The position numbers were made by a program, and so were the translations under genes. The notes beneath the pieces are model-generated. The model worked only from the letters and a program-made list of their open reading frames with translations. It did not search any database and was not told where the DNA came from. From JAWKWH01 sp963669455 (lineage in GTDB: Bacteria > Pseudomonadota > Alphaproteobacteria > Rhizobiales > Rhizobiaceae), in contig OY770026.1 of the NCBI GenBank assembly GCA_963669455.1, positions 2,852,001-2,916,000 of the forward strand: a stretch of 64,000 nt of DNA, written 5' to 3'. Shown piece after piece: positions 34,751 to 44,173 of the stretch (positions are counted from its first letter, which is position 1; every line of letters begins with the position of its first letter).

Positions 34751-37700
34751 TCAGCCGGCGGCGGCAAGCAGGCTGGCATTGCCGCCCGCCGCCGTGGTGT
34801 CGACACAGATTGCACGCTCGTGAACATAGGCCGTGGCATCAAGCGGATCGTAAATCAGCTGGATAATCGCTCCAGCACGGTGCGCAAGCGCTTTGCGGAC
34901 AATGCGCGCTGCACTCTCGCGCCCGCCATAAGCAACCGCATCCACAGCCAGATCATCTGAAACTGCCAGATCGGGCGGGCCGTCGACGATGATGAGCGGC
35001 AGGCTTTCTGCCCCCGCCAATGCCGACAGGGTCTTTGACGCCCCCTCGCCTGCGGCAATGACCGAATTGCCGGCGGCAAGTGCCAGCACCACCTGATCGC
35101 ACAGCATGTCTTCATCCGGCCCGAGACAAAGCACATTGCCGCGGGGAAAAAGCGCCATCGAATTGGCCTCACCCGTCGGGCCCGGCAGATCGACGGGGCC
35201 GAAATCAAGCATTGCTACAGCTCTCATGGCGTTTGCGGCACGGCCCCTCAACATCTTGCGCAAAAACGCAATCCTATCGCTCCGGACGGCCCATTCGGCC
35301 GCGTCCAAAAAACGCTTCGGCAGAGCGATCCTGTCCTGCCTCTGTCGGGGACTGTCATCTGCGGTTTTGACGACTGTCTTTCTGAACCGTTGTAAATAAT
35401 GCGGCCCGCCCGCCTTCGGCCCCGTGCCTGAAAGGCCCTCGCCACCAAAGGGCTGCGAGCCGACCACGGCGCCGATCTGGTTGCGATTTACATAGATGTT
35501 TCCGGCGCGCACCTTGTCGACGATGCGCTGCACCCGGCTTTCGATGCGGGTGTGCAGGCCGAATGTCAGACCGTAGCCGCTGGCGTTGATCTCACCGATA
35601 ACCCGGTCAATCTCGCCAGCCTCAAACGTCGCGACATGCAGGACCGGCCCGAAAATCTCCTGTTCCATCTCGGCAATGCCGCCCACTTTCAAAATATGCG
35701 GCGCGATGAAGCGGCCGTGATGCGGCGCGTCCAGCTTGGCGATCAAACGGCGCTGGCGTTCAGCCCTGGCGCAATAGGCTGTAATGGCGCTTTGCGCCTC
35801 CTCGTCGATCACCGGCCCGACATCGGTCGATAGCAGCCACGGATCGCCAACGGACAGCTGGTCCATCGCACCGGTCAGCATTTTGAGAATTTTCGGTGCA
35901 ACGTCCTTTTGCAGGTACAGTATGCGCAGCGCGGAACAGCGCTGGCCGGCGCTTTGGAAGGCAGAGGCGATAATGTCACGCACCGCCTGTTCTGGAAGCG
36001 CGGTCGAATCGACAATCATAGCGTTCAACCCGCCGGTCTCGGCGATCAGCATGGCATCGGGTGCGGCGGTCGCAGCCAGCTGTTTTTCGATTTTTCCCGC
36101 GACTTGCGTCGACCCGGTAAAGCAGACACCGGCGATGCGGGGGTCGGCGACAAGCTCCGCGCCTATCACCGATCCTTCGCCGGGCAGCAACTGGATGACA
36201 CCGTCGGGTATGCCGGCTTCCAGCATCAATTCGACTGCTCTTGCGGCAATCAGCGGCGTCTGTTCGGCTGGTTTGGCAATAACGCTATTGCCGGTCACCA
36301 GTGCGGCAGCAATCTGGCCGGTGAAGATTGCCAGCGGAAAGTTCCATGGCGAGATACAGATGATAACGCCGCGGGGCTGACTGGCGCGTTCAGCCAGTGG
36401 TGCCTCGGCCGCATAATAACGCAGAAAATCGACCGCCTCACGCACTTCCGCAGCACAATCGGCCATGGTTTTGCCCGCCTCGCGCGCAGCAAGTGCAAAG
36501 AATTCCGCCGCATGGGTTTCGTAAAGATCAGCGATCCGGTTTAAAATGGCCGAACGGTCTTCCACCGGCCGCGCCGCCCAGTCCGGATTGGCCTTCATCG
36601 CCCGCCTGATTGTTGGATAAACCTGCATTTGGCCCGCTTCTTTAACCTCGCCCACCAATTCACCCGGATTGGCCGGATTGCCGATCCGCTTTAGATTGCC
36701 AGCTCCTTTTTTGCCGGTAACGCCGGCACGCCAGCGATAGGGCGCAGCAAATGGCGCCCTGACGTCATTGATAGCCGCCTGGGTATTGCGATTGGAAATA
36801 TCCCAGCCACGGGCATTCACGCGTGCCGGTGCAAACATATCGCCTGACCTGACAATCAACGGATTGGCAGCGACGTCGTTGGCCTCAGCGATTGCCGCCG
36901 GATCGCGGGCAATCTCCCGGGCGCTGACGGTCTCATCGATGATTTGATGTACGAACGAGGAATTGGCGCCGTTTTCCAGCAGGCGGCGAACCAGATAGGC
37001 CAGAAGGTCTTCATGCGCACCGACCGGCGCATAGATGCGGCAGCGTGTGCCTTGCTCATGCCGCACCGCCTCGTGCAGGGCGTCACCCATGCCGTGCAGG
37101 CGCTGGAATTCGAAACTTTTTCGATCCTCCGCCATTTCAAGGATGGCGGCAACCGAGTGGGCGTTATGGGTGGCAAATTGCGGATAGATGCGGCCGGTCA
37201 GGCCCAGCAATTTGCGCGCGCAGGCGACGTAGGAAACATCGGTGTTGCATTTGCGGGTGAAGACCGGAAAGCCTTCAAGACCAAGAACCTGCGCGCGTTT
37301 GATCTCGCTGTCCCAATAGGCCCCTTTCACCAGCCTCACCATCACCTTACGGTCGAGCTGGGTGGCCAGTTCATGCAACCAGTCGATGACGAAGGGCGCT
37401 CGCGGACCATAGGCCTGGATAACAACGCCAAACCCATCCCAGCCGGCAAGCGACGGATCGGCAAGCACAGCCTCGATCACATCAAGCGACAAATCGAGCC
37501 GGTCTGCCTCTTCCGCATCGATATTAAGCCCCATGCCCGTATCGCGCGCTTGTTGGCAAAGATCCAGCAGCCGGGCGGCAAGTTCCGGCAGTGCGATGTC
37601 CCGTTTCAGTTCTTCATATCTTGGATGCAGCGCCGACAATTTGACCGATATGCCGGGATTGACCCGGATATCATCGCTCAATGACTGAGGTTTGAGGGCA

Positions 37701-38365
37701 TTGATCGCCTGCCGGTAGGCTTTGAAATAGCGTTCAGCATCGGCACTGGTGCATGCGGCCTCGCCAAGCATGTCGTAGGAATAAAGATAGTTTTTCTCGG
37801 CCATCGGTTTGCCACGTGCGACAGCCTCCTTAATGGTGCGGCCGAGCACGAACTGGTCGCCCATCTCGCGCATAGCGGCAACAACGGCCTTGCGGATGAC
37901 CGGCTCTCCAAGCCGGCGGATCATGCCAAACAATGTGGCCTCGACCGGTCCGTCGCCATCCTCCAGCACCCGTCCCGTCAGCACCAGCGCCCAGGTGGAG
38001 GCATTAACGAACATCGACGCAGAACCGCCGGAATGAGATGACCAGTCATGGGGCACGATCTTGTCGGCAATCAGTTCGTCGATCGTGCCGGCATCTGGAA
38101 CCCGCAGCAGCGCTTCCGCCAGACACATCAGTGCAACACCCTCCGCCGTCGAGAGGCCATATTCGGCCAGAAAGGCCTCCATCAGCTTGGGCTCGGAGGA
38201 ATTGCGCACCGCCTCGATCAGGCCAGCACCATTATTTGATATTTTCTGCCGCGCTTTATCGTCCAGCGCGACCTCGCGCAAAAGCCTGTCGATGGCGGCT
38301 TGTTCGTCGACGATCATATTGTCGCGAATTGTCTGGCGACGCTGTTCAAGTGCCTCAGCTGGCAT
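34751..38365 (-). CDS. putA: Bifunctional proline dehydrogenase / glutamate semialdehyde dehydrogenase
   Basis: About 1204 aa. Oxidises proline to P5C (FAD, electrons to quinone) and P5C to glutamate (NAD+). There is no N-terminal ribbon-helix-helix, so it is not self-regulating. The PRODH barrel has MVRLVKGAYWDSEIKRAQ near residue 345. The ALDH domain has GVIICISPWNFPLAIFTGQI, the Glu region LIAETGGLNAMIV and the nucleophile Cys in FQSAGQRCSALRIL. Start at 38365 is supported by GAGG seven bases upstream; 38377 is an alternative. Divergent from putR, its likely regulator. Confidence 0.95.
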   Translation of the reverse strand: MPAEALEQRRQTIRDNMIVDEQAAIDRLLREVALDDKARQKISNNGAGLIEAVRNSSEPKLMEAFLAEYGLSTAEGVALMCLAEALLRVPDAGTIDELIADKIVPHDWSSHSGGSASMFVNASTWALVLTGRVLEDGDGPVEATLFGMIRRLGEPVIRKAVVAAMREMGDQFVLGRTIKEAVARGKPMAEKNYLYSYDMLGEAACTSADAERYFKAYRQAINALKPQSLSDDIRVNPGISVKLSALHPRYEELKRDIALPELAARLLDLCQQARDTGMGLNIDAEEADRLDLSLDVIEAVLADPSLAGWDGFGVVIQAYGPRAPFVIDWLHELATQLDRKVMVRLVKGAYWDSEIKRAQVLGLEGFPVFTRKCNTDVSYVACARKLLGLTGRIYPQFATHNAHSVAAILEMAEDRKSFEFQRLHGMGDALHEAVRHEQGTRCRIYAPVGAHEDLLAYLVRRLLENGANSSFVHQIIDETVSAREIARDPAAIAEANDVAANPLIVRSGDMFAPARVNARGWDISNRNTQAAINDVRAPFAAPYRWRAGVTGKKGAGNLKRIGNPANPGELVGEVKEAGQMQVYPTIRRAMKANPDWAARPVEDRSAILNRIADLYETHAAEFFALAAREAGKTMADCAAEVREAVDFLRYYAAEAPLAERASQPRGVIICISPWNFPLAIFTGQIAAALVTGNSVIAKPAEQTPLIAARAVELMLEAGIPDGVIQLLPGEGSVIGAELVADPRIAGVCFTGSTQVAGKIEKQLAATAAPDAMLIAETGGLNAMIVDSTALPEQAVRDIIASAFQSAGQRCSALRILYLQKDVAPKILKMLTGAMDQLSVGDPWLLSTDVGPVIDEEAQSAITAYCARAERQRRLIAKLDAPHHGRFIAPHILKVGGIAEMEQEIFGPVLHVATFEAGEIDRVIGEINASGYGLTFGLHTRIESRVQRIVDKVRAGNIYVNRNQIGAVVGSQPFGGEGLSGTGPKAGGPHYLQRFRKTVVKTADDSPRQRQDRIALPKRFLDAAEWAVRSDRIAFLRKMLRGRAANAMRAVAMLDFGPVDLPGPTGEANSMALFPRGNVLCLGPDEDMLCDQVVLALAAGNSVIAAGEGASKTLSALAGAESLPLIIVDGPPDLAVSDDLAVDAVAYGGRESAARIVRKALAHRAGAIIQLIYDPLDATAYVHERAICVDTTAAGGNASLLAAAG

Positions 38366-38496
38366 GGCTAACCTCATGAAACCGTTGATTGGCGTATGTT
38401 AGCAAAATTTCAAATCCTTTTTGGTCTTTGATTCGAAAAATGTTAGTGTTATTGCTCCAACTTACTGCCTGAATTATACAAACATCGATTGATATC
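38366..38496. promoter_or_regulatory. putA-putR divergent control region
   Basis: A 131-bp AT-rich region between the divergent putA and putR genes. Two ATGTTAG half-sites face opposite copies of A-rich sequence (near 38395 and 38434), as expected for an Lrp-type operator. It is likely the PutR-binding site; exact boxes are inferred. Confidence 0.45.
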
Positions 38497-38952
38497 TTGC
38501 CAGATTCAGACCATTTGGACCAAACAGATCGTAAAATCCTGGCCGCTCTCGCCGCCGACGGACGCCAGTCGATGGCCGGGCTTGCGGAAAAGGTCAACCT
38601 GTCGAAAACACCTGTTCAGGCGCGGGTAAGGCGTCTGGAAAGGGATGGCTATATCCGAGGTTATTCGGCGACCATCGACCGTGAGCGCATGGGCGAGGGT
38701 CATATCGCTTTTGTGCAAGTCACCCTGTCGGATACGGTATCATCGGCATTGGACGCATTCAACAGGGCTATTTTGACTATCCATGAAATTGAGCAATGTC
38801 ACATGATTGCAGGTAGTTTCGACTATTTGCTGAAAGTTCGCACGAGGGATATTGCCGCCTACCGGCGCGTTTTGGGCGAGCGTATTTCCGCCCTGCCCCA
38901 TGTCTCCCAGACCTCAACATTTGTGGCGATGGAAACGATCAAGGATCACTGA
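38497..38952 (+). CDS. putR: Lrp/AsnC family regulator, PutR type
   Basis: A 151-aa regulator with an N-terminal winged helix (LDQTDRKILAALAADGRQSMAGLAEKVNLSKTPVQARVRRLE is the DNA-binding part) and a C-terminal RAM ligand domain (MIAGSFDYLLKVRTRDIAAY). The SKTPVQARVRRL recognition helix is typical of proline-catabolism activators. It has a TTG start. In other alphaproteobacteria PutR activates the divergent putA when proline is present. Confidence 0.93.
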   Translation: MPDSDHLDQTDRKILAALAADGRQSMAGLAEKVNLSKTPVQARVRRLERDGYIRGYSATIDRERMGEGHIAFVQVTLSDTVSSALDAFNRAILTIHEIEQCHMIAGSFDYLLKVRTRDIAAYRRVLGERISALPHVSQTSTFVAMETIKDH

Positions 38953-39032
38953 CCTGCCAGGTTTCATGAACGGCAGCGAAAAGAGCTCGTGGAGTGTGTC
39001 TTGTATTGGAGGGCTCTTTTGAACAATATACT

Positions 39033-39795
39033 CTACCTTCGCGACCCCTCGACCCGCCTCACAAATACCCCGGCGGCAAGGCCGGTAAAAGCGCAGGCAA
39101 ACATCACCGCCAGCAGGAAGAGCGCACCATTTTGAGCGTTGATGTTGGAGGCTGTTATGGCAGTCACCGCCGCGCCGGAAGCGATGGCCAGAGCACCGGC
39201 AAGGCCGGCGGCACCGCCAGCCAGTTTCGGGCGAACCGACATTGTGCCAGCGCTTGAGCCCGGTATCGTCAGCCCGTTGCCGAAGCCGGCAAAGACCGTC
39301 GCGCCGAACACCGTCCACACATTGATCAGGCCGGCCAGAACAAGCCCCATCCCGATGGCCAGGCTGATGCACGCGATAACCCTGCCGGCGATGATCATGG
39401 TTGTCAGCTTGAAATGGCTGGAATAGCGCCCGGCGAGAAACGAGCCAACCGGAAATGATAACGCTCTGCCCGGTTCGAAACAGCAAAAACCATTCCAGCT
39501 TCGTTGCGATGACAGAGCCGATGGAGGCGGCCAGATAGATTGCGAGTGCGGCAAGGATTACCGGCCGCCTGCCAAACCGGTCGGAAAGCGGGCCAGCGAT
39601 CAGCTGCATCAATGTGGTGACGAGCAGATAGCCGCCAATGGCAAGGCTGATCGTTTGATAATCCGTGGCAAACGAGACCGCCATCGCCGGCAGCGACGGC
39701 AGAAACATGTTGAGCGACAGCACCGAGAGCGCTGTCAGCAAGATCAGCGTGGACAAGCGCGGTGGTGTTTGGGGTGTGGACATCAGTATTCTCAT
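39033..39795 (-). pseudogene. Bcr/CflA-type MFS drug transporter, deleted and frameshifted
   Basis: The first about 110 residues (MSTPQTPPRLSTLILLTAL to FLLFRTGQ) are the normal N-terminus with helices 1-3 and SDRFGRRP. Near 39455-39465 the reading frame changes and the sequence jumps to FPVGSFLAGRYSSHFKLTT, which belongs about 140 residues further on in such proteins. The C-terminal part runs to VFVRRVEGSRR and stops at 39033. An internal deletion with a frameshift is the simplest reading. A leader peptide and terminator lie upstream. Confidence 0.85.
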
Positions 39796-39816
39796 GCAAA
39801 TTCAGGTTCGGGCAAT

Positions 39817-39840
39817 AAAAAACCCCGGACAGGCCGGGGT
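39817..39840 (-). terminator. Intrinsic terminator upstream of the MFS frame (attenuator candidate)
   Basis: On the minus strand ACCCCGG (39840-39834) pairs with CCGGGGT (39828-39822) and is followed by six T. It lies 22 bases before the first ATG of the broken MFS gene, with no complete gene upstream on this strand, so it fits an attenuator rather than a gene-end terminator. A small leader frame precedes it. Confidence 0.65.
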
Positions 39841-39864
39841 GCGCGCGTGATGATCCGATTTAGG

Positions 39865-39927
39865 TCATAAACCCAATCGCCAGACCACGCGCCAGCTCAC
39901 CATCACCCTGTCAGAATTCACAAACAT
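39865..39927 (-). CDS. Possible 20-aa leader peptide upstream of the terminator
   Basis: ATG TTT GTG ... TTA TGA, 20 codons, with GGAG five bases upstream. It contains two Trp (in WRVVWRLGL) and several Arg and Val codons. GCGCGTG inside it (39886-39892) is exactly complementary to CACGCGC (39849-39843) just before the terminator, so ribosome stalling could change whether the terminator forms. This is consistent with an inducible efflux leader; the signal is unknown. Confidence 0.4.
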   Translation of the reverse strand: MFVNSDRVMVSWRVVWRLGL

Positions 39928-40044
39928 CCCGGCTCCATCACCATTTCCGAACGGCAGGCTAGGTTGAGGCCGTGGTAAGGTCAAGCAACGCGAATGCATT
40001 TCTCCTTGCATCGCCCGCCTGCATCGGCCACAAGCCCAACCGCC

Positions 40045-41943
40045 ATGCTGACCATCACCGATCTTTCACTGCGCATCGCCGGACGGCTATTGCTGGACAA
40101 TGCCAGCCTGTCGCTGCCTGCCGGCGCGAAGGCGGGTCTCGTCGGGCGCAACGGCTCGGGCAAGACGACGCTGTTTCGGGCGATCACCGGCGATCTTGCA
40201 GCCGAAACCGGTTCGGTTTTCATGCCAAAAGGCACCAAAATCGGCCAGGTGGCGCAGGAGGCGCCTGGAACCGAACAGGCGCTGCTCGACATTGTGCTGG
40301 CTGCCGACAGCGAGCGGGCGCAATTGCTGGCGGAGGCGGAAACCGCCACCGATGCCGGCCGGATTGCCGACATCCAGACCAGGCTGGTCGATATCGATGC
40401 GCATTCGGCTGAAGCCCGCGCCGCCACCATTCTGGCCGGCCTTGGCTTCGATCACGCGGCGCAAAAGCGCCCCGCCTCGTCGTTTTCCGGTGGCTGGCGA
40501 ATGCGCGTGGCGCTTGCTGCGGTGTTGTTTTGCGAGCCCGACCTATTGTTGCTGGATGAGCCTACCAACTATCTCGACCTTGAGGGCACGCTGTGGCTGG
40601 AAAGCTATCTGGCGCGCTATCCGCATACCGTTTTGCTGATCAGCCATGATCGCGACCTGCTCAACAAAGCGGTCTCGTCGATCGTTCATCTTCAAGGCGG
40701 CAAGCTTTCATTCTGGCGGGGCGGATTTGACCAATTCGAGCGCCAGCGCGCTGAAAAGGCGGAACTGGCGGAAAAAACACGCGTCAAGCAGCAGGCCCAA
40801 CGCAAGCACATGGAGGCGTTTGTCGAGCGGTTCCGCTACAAGGCGTCAAAAGCAAGACAGGCGCAATCAAGGCTGAAAGCGCTGGAGCGGTTGCAGCCTG
40901 TTTCGGCTGCGGTCAACGAACATGTGGCGCCGATCCGGTTTCCCGATCCCGAAAAGGAGGTCGCCTCGCCCGCGCTGGCGCTTAAACATGTTTCGGTCGG
41001 CTACAGTCCGGGCGAACCGGTATTGACGGGGCTCGATCTCAGGATCGATGCGGATGACCGGATTGCGCTGCTTGGGGCAAACGGCAATGGCAAATCGACT
41101 TTCGCCAAACTGATCGCCAGGCGGCTAGAGGCCGAGACCGGCGACATCACGGTCGCGCCCAATTTGAAAATCGCCTTTTTTGCCCAGCACCAGCTTGACG
41201 AACTTCGTCCGAAAGAAAGCGCGGTCGAGCATGTGCGCCGGCTGATGCGCGATGCCGGCGAAGCGGCGGTTCGAGGCCGGGTCGCACAAATGGGCCTTGC
41301 GACCGAAAAAATGAACACGGAAGCAGAAAATCTGTCAGGCGGCGAAAAGGCACGCCTTTTGATGGGGCTTGCCGCCATAGACGGCGCCAATCTGCTTATT
41401 CTCGATGAGCCGACCAACCATCTCGACATCGACAGCCGGGCGTCGCTGATCGAAGCTTTGAACACATTTTCCGGGGCGGTGATCCTGATCAGCCATGACC
41501 GCTATCTGATCGAGGCGACGGCCGACCGGCTGTGGCTGGTCGCCGGCGGGTCGGTCGCACCTTATGAAGGCGACCTTACCGACTATCGCAAACTGGTGAC
41601 CGGTGGAGCAAAGGCGTCCAGGGAGCCAGGCGGCGAAGTCACCACGCGTGATGAAAAACTGTCCAAGGCAGAGGCGCGAAAAGCGGCGGCAAAAAAACGC
41701 GATGCGCTAAAGCCGCTGGCGAAAAAAATCAAGCAAACCGAGCATTTGATGGAAAGACTTCGCGGACGGATTCAAATGATCGAAGTGGAACTTGCCGATT
41801 CGGCGCTTTATGAAAACGACCCCGCCAGGGCCGGTGATCTGGCCAAACAGCGCTCCGATCTCGTCGATGAACTGGACGCGGCAGAACTGGCCTGGCTGGA
41901 GGATACGGAAACCTACGAGGCGCGATTGAACACCGGTTCTTAG
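40045..41943 (+). CDS. ABC-F family ATPase
   Basis: About 632 aa, soluble, two ABC domains without membrane segments. Domain 1 Walker A is VGRNGSGKTTL and Walker B LLLDEPTNYLDL; domain 2 has LLGANGNGKSTF and LILDEPTNHLDI. The inter-domain linker is rich in Arg/Lys (KASKARQAQSRLKALER), and a basic coiled tail begins near residue 530. This is the pattern of ABC-F translation factors that bind the ribosomal E site. MLTITDLS at 40045 is the usual family start, preferred over ATG 39994. Confidence 0.92.
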   Translation: MLTITDLSLRIAGRLLLDNASLSLPAGAKAGLVGRNGSGKTTLFRAITGDLAAETGSVFMPKGTKIGQVAQEAPGTEQALLDIVLAADSERAQLLAEAETATDAGRIADIQTRLVDIDAHSAEARAATILAGLGFDHAAQKRPASSFSGGWRMRVALAAVLFCEPDLLLLDEPTNYLDLEGTLWLESYLARYPHTVLLISHDRDLLNKAVSSIVHLQGGKLSFWRGGFDQFERQRAEKAELAEKTRVKQQAQRKHMEAFVERFRYKASKARQAQSRLKALERLQPVSAAVNEHVAPIRFPDPEKEVASPALALKHVSVGYSPGEPVLTGLDLRIDADDRIALLGANGNGKSTFAKLIARRLEAETGDITVAPNLKIAFFAQHQLDELRPKESAVEHVRRLMRDAGEAAVRGRVAQMGLATEKMNTEAENLSGGEKARLLMGLAAIDGANLLILDEPTNHLDIDSRASLIEALNTFSGAVILISHDRYLIEATADRLWLVAGGSVAPYEGDLTDYRKLVTGGAKASREPGGEVTTRDEKLSKAEARKAAAKKRDALKPLAKKIKQTEHLMERLRGRIQMIEVELADSALYENDPARAGDLAKQRSDLVDELDAAELAWLEDTETYEARLNTGS

Positions 41944-42035
41944 GGCGAACCGGCCCCGGGGCTTGCGGCCAGGCTGGATACGGGCATAAGGTTGAAAGCA
42001 CAAATCCTTAATCGGTAAGAAGGTTCCGGCAGGCA

Positions 42036-42662
42036 ATGATCGATCAAGTGACCCTGGTTACCTATGTGGCCATCGTTTCCGGCTTCGTGTTCATTCCCGG
42101 CCCGGCAACACTTTTGACGGTCACGCGCGCCACAAGCTCGGGCACGAAAGCCGGTATTGCCACGGGTGTGGGCGTTGCCGCTGGAGATGTTGTTCACACC
42201 GCTATGGCGATTGCCGGTATCTCGGCAATCATTGCAACATCGGCCGTCCTTTTCAGTGCAATCAAATATCTCGGTGCGGCCTATCTGGTCTATCTTGGCA
42301 TTCGTGCCTTTTTGGAAAAAACGCCGGCGATAGCTGGAAATGGCGGGCGTGTCCTTTCGGCCTCGTCGGCTTTTCGGCAGGCTGTCGTTGCCGAAATTCT
42401 CAATCCCAAGACGGCGGTGTTCTTTTTGGCCTTCCTGCCGCAATTCGTCCGGCCGGAAAACGGCGCGGTGCTGCTTCAATTGGCGATTTTTGGCGCGCTT
42501 TTTGTCTTGCTGGGCCTGTTGAGCACTTTGGGTTTTGCCATATGCGCTGGACGTTTGGGAAACTTCCTCAGGCGCAATCCGGCCGTTGTCAGATGGCAGG
42601 GCAAAGTCGTCGGCAGCATTTACTGCGCACTTGGCGTTCGCCTGGCATTGCAAGAGCGATAA
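42036..42662 (+). CDS. LysE family exporter
   Basis: A 208-aa inner-membrane protein with about six helices. The N-terminal FVFIPGPATLLTVTRATSSGTKAG is the conserved LysE/RhtB signature, followed by LGAAYLVYLGIRAF and FRQAVVAEILNPKTAVFFLAFLPQF. It probably exports an amino acid or small hydrophilic metabolite; the substrate cannot be read from sequence. The crotonase gene begins 11 bases downstream. Confidence 0.93.
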   Translation: MIDQVTLVTYVAIVSGFVFIPGPATLLTVTRATSSGTKAGIATGVGVAAGDVVHTAMAIAGISAIIATSAVLFSAIKYLGAAYLVYLGIRAFLEKTPAIAGNGGRVLSASSAFRQAVVAEILNPKTAVFFLAFLPQFVRPENGAVLLQLAIFGALFVLLGLLSTLGFAICAGRLGNFLRRNPAVVRWQGKVVGSIYCALGVRLALQER

Positions 42663-42673
42663 GGCGAGAGCCG

Positions 42674-43480
42674 ATGAGCATCGATGTTGAAACACGCGGT
42701 GATATCACAATCGTCACCATCAACCGGCCCAAAGCACGCAATGCGGTCAACCCGACAATGGCTCGCCAGCTTTTCGATGCCTTTGTTGCCTTCGGCAAGG
42801 ATGACAGCCAGAGGGTGGCCGTCTTTTCAGGGGTGCCGGGCGCGTTTTGCGCCGGGTTCGATCTGAAACATGCTTCCAGTGGCATGGATGACGGGTGGTT
42901 TGCGGCGCATGACCTTGACGACAACTGGCGTGATCCGGCCGAAGATCCACGCCGCGGGCCGATGGGGCCGACGCGGCTGTTATTGCCCAAGCCGGTCATT
43001 GCCGCGATTTCCGGCCCGGCGGTGGCCGGCGGAATGGAGCTGGCGCTTTGGGCTGACATACGCATCATGGACCGGTCGGCCTATATGGGCGTTTACTGCC
43101 GGCGCTGGGGCGTGCCGCTCATTGATGGTGGGACAGTGCGATTGCCGCGCATTGTCGGGCACGGCCGGGCCATGGACATGGTGCTGACGGGCCGGCAGAT
43201 CAGTTCTGATGAGTGTCTTGAAACGGGCCTTGCCAATCGTATCTGTGACGATGGCACTGCCTTAGAGACGGCCCTTGCCTATGCGGCGGAATTGGCCCGC
43301 TTTCCGCAGGCTTGCATGCGCGCCGACCGGATGAGCATCCTTGGCCAGTGGTCGCTCAACCCGGCTCAAGCCTTGCGCGATGAATGGCGAAGTGCAGAGG
43401 TCTTTCGTACCGAAGGGGCAGCCGGTGCGGGGCGCTTTGCATCGGGAAAAGGCCGCAGCGGCGATTTTGACGAGATCTAG
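42674..43480 (+). CDS. Enoyl-CoA hydratase/isomerase family protein
   Basis: A 268-aa crotonase-fold protein. It starts MSIDVETRGDITIVTINRP, has the oxyanion-hole segments CAGFDLKHAS and ISGPAVAGGMELALWADI, and ends RGRSGDFDEI-like. The Glu pair usual for hydratases is not clearly placed, so hydratase activity is uncertain. The ATG at 42674 lies 11 bases after the LysE stop. The motif AGAGCGGTTTTCGC overlaps its stop codon. Confidence 0.88.
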   Translation: MSIDVETRGDITIVTINRPKARNAVNPTMARQLFDAFVAFGKDDSQRVAVFSGVPGAFCAGFDLKHASSGMDDGWFAAHDLDDNWRDPAEDPRRGPMGPTRLLLPKPVIAAISGPAVAGGMELALWADIRIMDRSAYMGVYCRRWGVPLIDGGTVRLPRIVGHGRAMDMVLTGRQISSDECLETGLANRICDDGTALETALAYAAELARFPQACMRADRMSILGQWSLNPAQALRDEWRSAEVFRTEGAAGAGRFASGKGRSGDFDEI

Positions 43481-43492
43481 AGCGGTTTTCGC
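43479..43492 (+). repeat. 14-bp motif AGAGCGGTTTTCGC at the crotonase stop
   Basis: Identical to 10707-10720. It begins inside the TAG stop codon (43478-43480). It resembles the outer end of the dispersed repeat and may be a minimal member of that family. Confidence 0.5.
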
Positions 43493-43513
43493 CAAGGCGC
43501 CCCTGCCCCGTTT

Positions 43514-44101
43514 TTACGATCCCGGCGGCTGTTTATTGCCCTTGCCGACGGTCGAGATAACAAAGCCGATCATCCCCAAAGCCAGCAACCCATAGCCAAG
43601 CAACTGCCCGCGCGGATCCCATTCAATAGCCGAGGCCATCAAGATCAGTTCCACCCTGTCCGGTGTCAGACTGGTGCCTTTTTTCGGCTCAAAGGAAAAA
43701 TGATAGGTTTTAACGCCAACCGGATGAATGACGCCAGCGGTGGCGCGGTAGACATAATTGCCGGTGTGAACGCTGTCCTCTCCAGGCGTCGAGTGAATGA
43801 ACTCCAGGTCCCTGGCGATCATCTCCTTGCCATCGCTTTCAACGCGTATCGACAGCGTTGCCGATGCCATGACGCTGCTTGTCTTTGAGTTTGAATGATA
43901 ATCGACGAGGATGCGGACCGGGTCCTCCTCATCGCTTAATTCGACGTCTACCGTGCGAAACCCGCCACCGCTGGAATAAACCTCATGGGCGCCGAGACGG
44001 TATCCGCCAAAGTTCTGCACGGCAAAGGGATAGATGACGGCGAGCACCAGCCCGGCTATGCCCAAGATAATGAAAAATTTCCGCAATCCTGTCTTCCCCA
44101 C
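43514..44101 (-). CDS. Hypothetical membrane protein with two terminal helices
   Basis: A 195-aa protein. A membrane helix near residues 8-28 (FFIILGIAGLVLAVIYPFAV), an extracytoplasmic beta-rich middle part (FRTVDVEL, LEFIHSTPGEDSVHTGNYVYR) and a second helix near 165-185 (LLGYGLLALGMIGFVIST). I do not recognise a family. Convergent with the crotonase gene. The composition matches the core genes, so it is probably a real but uncharacterised gene. Confidence 0.78.
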   Translation of the reverse strand: MGKTGLRKFFIILGIAGLVLAVIYPFAVQNFGGYRLGAHEVYSSGGGFRTVDVELSDEEDPVRILVDYHSNSKTSSVMASATLSIRVESDGKEMIARDLEFIHSTPGEDSVHTGNYVYRATAGVIHPVGVKTYHFSFEPKKGTSLTPDRVELILMASAIEWDPRGQLLGYGLLALGMIGFVISTVGKGNKQPPGS

Positions 44102-44173
44102 ATTCAGCTCAGCACGGTAATGGCAGTTCGAGATGTTTCGCGTATATCATGTTGAACGTTTCGAACAGACCGT

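Noticed and set aside
39865..39927. Trp-containing leader read as a trpE attenuator
   Set aside because: No trp gene follows. The downstream frame is an MFS transporter remnant, so amino-acid attenuation of trp synthesis does not fit.
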